This document shows positions 51,235-52,876 of a stretch of DNA of 52,876 bases, piece by piece (the first letter of the stretch is position 1; each line of letters opens with the position of its first letter). Position numbers and translations under genes: made by a program. Origin of the DNA: Planctomycetota bacterium (GTDB lineage Bacteria; Planctomycetota; UBA1135; GCA-002686595); assembly GCA_028823345.1 (NCBI GenBank), contig JAPKBR010000026.1, positions 1 to 52,876 on the forward strand, written 5' to 3'. The notes under the pieces are model-generated. The model ran no database searches. It had not been told where the DNA came from and saw only the letters and a program-made list of their open reading frames with translations.

Positions 51235-51761
51235 AGCAAGTTCTGAAGCCACTGGCCCAGGTGCCCGGTTTGCGTCAAGCCCTCGTGATTGGGCAGGACG
51301 GCCTTTTGATTCACTCTTTGGCGGGTGCCGCCGGAGGGATCGGTCCAGTGCAGCACGATGTAATCTGCGCTCTGGTCCTCGGTTGGGTGCGCGACTTGGA
51401 AACCGCCTTCGGGCCTCTTTCCTGGGAAGCCCCCGAGCGGCTGGTCCTTCAGGGCGGCAAGGCCACCCTGGTGGTTTGCCGTGGGCCTCAGGTTTTCCTT
51501 GCCGTTTGGCTCGAACCAGGGGCCCTTGCAGATGACCTGCGAGTGCCCATGCAAGCGGCTCTTGGCCGCATAGCTCGCCTTCTGCGCGGACTCGGAGAGG
51601 GCATGTCAGCCCTTGAGTCCAGCAGTGATTCCGAAACTTTCCCAGAGCCTATTGCCCCATTGCCGACGGAGTTCGCGGCTCGGAGCACATCACAAGAACA
51701 CGACTCCGTGCGGCCGACCCTTGGCCTCGCGGGCAACCAACCTCGAAAAGAAGGAGCCTGA
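51231..51761 (+). CDS. roadblock/LC7 protein, MglB-like
   Basis: The 176-residue product has the roadblock pattern at residues 1-120: VLKPLAQVPGLRQALVIGQDGLLIHSLAG, a helix with LVLGWVRDLETAFG, RLVLQGGKATLVVCRGPQVFLAVWLEPGA and a closing helix LGRIARLLRGL. The last 50 residues are a polar, probably disordered tail. ATG 51231 overlaps the preceding gene and the MglA-like gene starts one base after its stop. By analogy with MglB it would be the GTPase-activating partner, possibly as a heterodimer with the upstream roadblock protein. Confidence 0.78.
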   Translation: MKQVLKPLAQVPGLRQALVIGQDGLLIHSLAGAAGGIGPVQHDVICALVLGWVRDLETAFGPLSWEAPERLVLQGGKATLVVCRGPQVFLAVWLEPGALADDLRVPMQAALGRIARLLRGLGEGMSALESSSDSETFPEPIAPLPTEFAARSTSQEHDSVRPTLGLAGNQPRKEGA

Positions 51762-51762
51762 T

Positions 51763-52876
51763 ATGGTCCAGATTAACTTTGCTCAGAAAAGCGTGACGGT
51801 CAAGATCGTCTACTACGGTCCCGGTATGTCGGGTAAGACCACCAACCTTGAAGTGATTCATCAGCGTGCACCGGACAAGAGTCGTGGCGAGCTGACCAGT
51901 ATTTCTACGGATGGGGATCGCACCTTGTTCTTTGACTTCATGCCCTTGGATCTGGGCACGGTGGCGGGCATGCGCACTCAATTCCAGATCTATACGGTTC
52001 CAGGTCAGGTCTACTACAACAGTACACGCAAGTTAGTGCTGCAAGGGGTGGACGGCGTGATCTTCGTGGCTGACTCCTCGGCCTCGATGGTGGAAGAGAA
52101 CCTCGAATCCATGGCCAACCTCGTGGAGAACCTCGCTGACTACGGCAAGGATATCTCTGAGATGCCTATGGTCATTCAGTACAACAAGCGCGATCTGCCC
52201 GATGCGCTGACCGTGGAAGAGCTCAACGCGAGCTTGAACCCCAGCGGTGCACCCACCATCGAAGGGGTGGCGAGTTCGGGCCAGGGGGTTTTTCCCACGC
52301 TCAAGACCCTCGCGGCATTGGTGCTTGACACGGTGCACAGGGCGAGCGGTGCGGCCAGCGCGCCGTTAGTTACGGAAAGTGCCGTGCCTACGCCGAAGCC
52401 CAGTCGTCCCAGTGTTTCTACAGCGAATTCAATGGGTGCGCCGGTCGAATCTCCAGTGCTCTCCAAGGCTCCGACCATGGAACCTGTCTCTGGTCCCCAG
52501 TCCATAGTGAGTGAGTCCCCTGTGAGGGAAGCACCTCCGTTGGATTCGGGGTCGGGTGATTCGCCCATGCCGAATCCCCTGCGCATGAGCCCCGGTGGTC
52601 CAGTGCCCGAGCCCGCAAGCAGCAGTCCACGGATTGCAGCAGAGCACACGGAGGGCGGTGAGTACGAGAAATCCCCGAGCATGCCCTCCCCGAGCATGCC
52701 CATGGGCATGGCGCCCAAACCTCTCGCCGCCGCCGAGCAGGAAATGTCGGCTCCCATGGGCCAAGTGCCCGTGGAGCGAGAGGCGATGGGTTCCGCCCAA
52801 GAGGGACAGCCCAGTATGCAGCAGCCCAGTATGCAGCAGCCCAGTATGCAGCAGCCCAGTATGCAGCAGCCCAGTA
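51763..52876 (+). CDS. mglA: MglA-like small GTPase with a repeat-containing tail, 3' end outside the window
   Basis: The frame is open to the last base, giving 371 codons so far. Residues 1-190 are an MglA-type Ras-like GTPase: P-loop GPGMSGKTT (19-27), VPGQVYYNSTRKLVLQGVDG (PGQ at 80-82) and NKRDLP (141-146). MglA switches set polarity in myxobacteria and are widespread in other phyla. From about residue 195 the chain becomes a Pro/Ser/Met/Ala-rich low-complexity tail, ending in PSMQQ repeats that run off the window. Normal MglA proteins end near residue 195, so the long tail is unusual. ATG 51763 follows the roadblock gene by one base, with AAGGAG about 8 nt upstream. Confidence 0.9.
   Translation, partial: MVQINFAQKSVTVKIVYYGPGMSGKTTNLEVIHQRAPDKSRGELTSISTDGDRTLFFDFMPLDLGTVAGMRTQFQIYTVPGQVYYNSTRKLVLQGVDGVIFVADSSASMVEENLESMANLVENLADYGKDISEMPMVIQYNKRDLPDALTVEELNASLNPSGAPTIEGVASSGQGVFPTLKTLAALVLDTVHRASGAASAPLVTESAVPTPKPSRPSVSTANSMGAPVESPVLSKAPTMEPVSGPQSIVSESPVREAPPLDSGSGDSPMPNPLRMSPGGPVPEPASSSPRIAAEHTEGGEYEKSPSMPSPSMPMGMAPKPLAAAEQEMSAPMGQVPVEREAMGSAQEGQPSMQQPSMQQPSMQQPSMQQPS
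52810..52876 (+). repeat. 15-bp in-frame tandem repeat at the window end
   Basis: The unit CCCAGTATGCAGCAG is repeated four full times plus seven bases to the last base, with no visible mismatch. It encodes PSMQQ. Identical copies suggest recent slippage expansion. The true copy number lies outside the window. Confidence 0.95.

Overview
The window is GC-rich, densely coded bacterial chromosome, and I see no phage, transposase, CRISPR or plasmid functions in it. The gene set points to a Gram-negative-type bacterium, most likely a Planctomycetota-like lineage. The indications are a complete moxR/Bat (aerotolerance) operon, a large exported HEAT-repeat protein, a lipoprotein with polyglycine linkers, an outer-membrane barrel, an exported beta-propeller protein and an MglA/roadblock GTPase cluster. 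Taxonomy is inferred from gene content only and is not proven.

Layout. Positions 1-4.9 kb hold the 3' part of a GH113-like protein, a GT39-type membrane glycosyltransferase (minus) and recG, preceded by a possible 49-codon ORF. Positions 5.1-17.6 kb are one long plus-strand run: exported HEAT-repeat protein, lytic transglycosylase, moxR, DUF58, DUF4381-like protein, batA, batB, a batC-like TPR protein, batD and batE. Most Bat junctions are ATGA/GTGA overlaps, so the products are probably co-translated as an envelope complex. Positions 17.7-23.0 kb carry a sulfatase-fold lipoprotein and three family-4-type glycosyltransferases. Positions 23.4-30 kb carry single metabolic genes: ferredoxin, a short GlpD, an ArsC-like reductase, a large lipoprotein with a glycosidase-like barrel, trxB and a methyltransferase. 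Positions 30.2-37.4 kb hold a GT4 with a long Trp-striped coiled coil, a GT2, and a minus-strand coaE-rho-GT4 operon. Positions 37.6-41.3 kb hold a membrane-anchored coiled-coil protein with a BRCT-like end, tatC, cinA and tRNA-Gln(UUG). Positions 41.6-44.6 kb look like an accessory patch: an exported orphan, an AT-richer pterin carbinolamine dehydratase gene next to attC-like hairpins, and a Fur-family regulator divergent from an outer-membrane barrel lipoprotein across a palindrome. Positions 44.6-47.1 kb are a minus-strand gcvT-gcvH-lipoate ligase operon behind a glycine riboswitch. Positions 47.2-52.9 kb hold a beta-propeller protein, then a TPR membrane protein, two roadblock-domain proteins and an MglA-like GTPase that runs off the window inside a 15-bp tandem repeat.

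The most unusual items are the following. The GT4 at 30248-32968 has twelve tryptophans in its coiled coil, all spaced 7n or 7n+4 residues. The TPR/roadblock/roadblock/MglA cluster ends in a repeat-bearing GTPase tail. A 16-nt inverted repeat frames the probable trxB promoter. Attachment-site-like hairpins lie beside a compositionally foreign gene. A BRCT-like domain is predicted to lie outside the cytoplasm. Two hydrolase-fold proteins appear to have lost catalytic residues.
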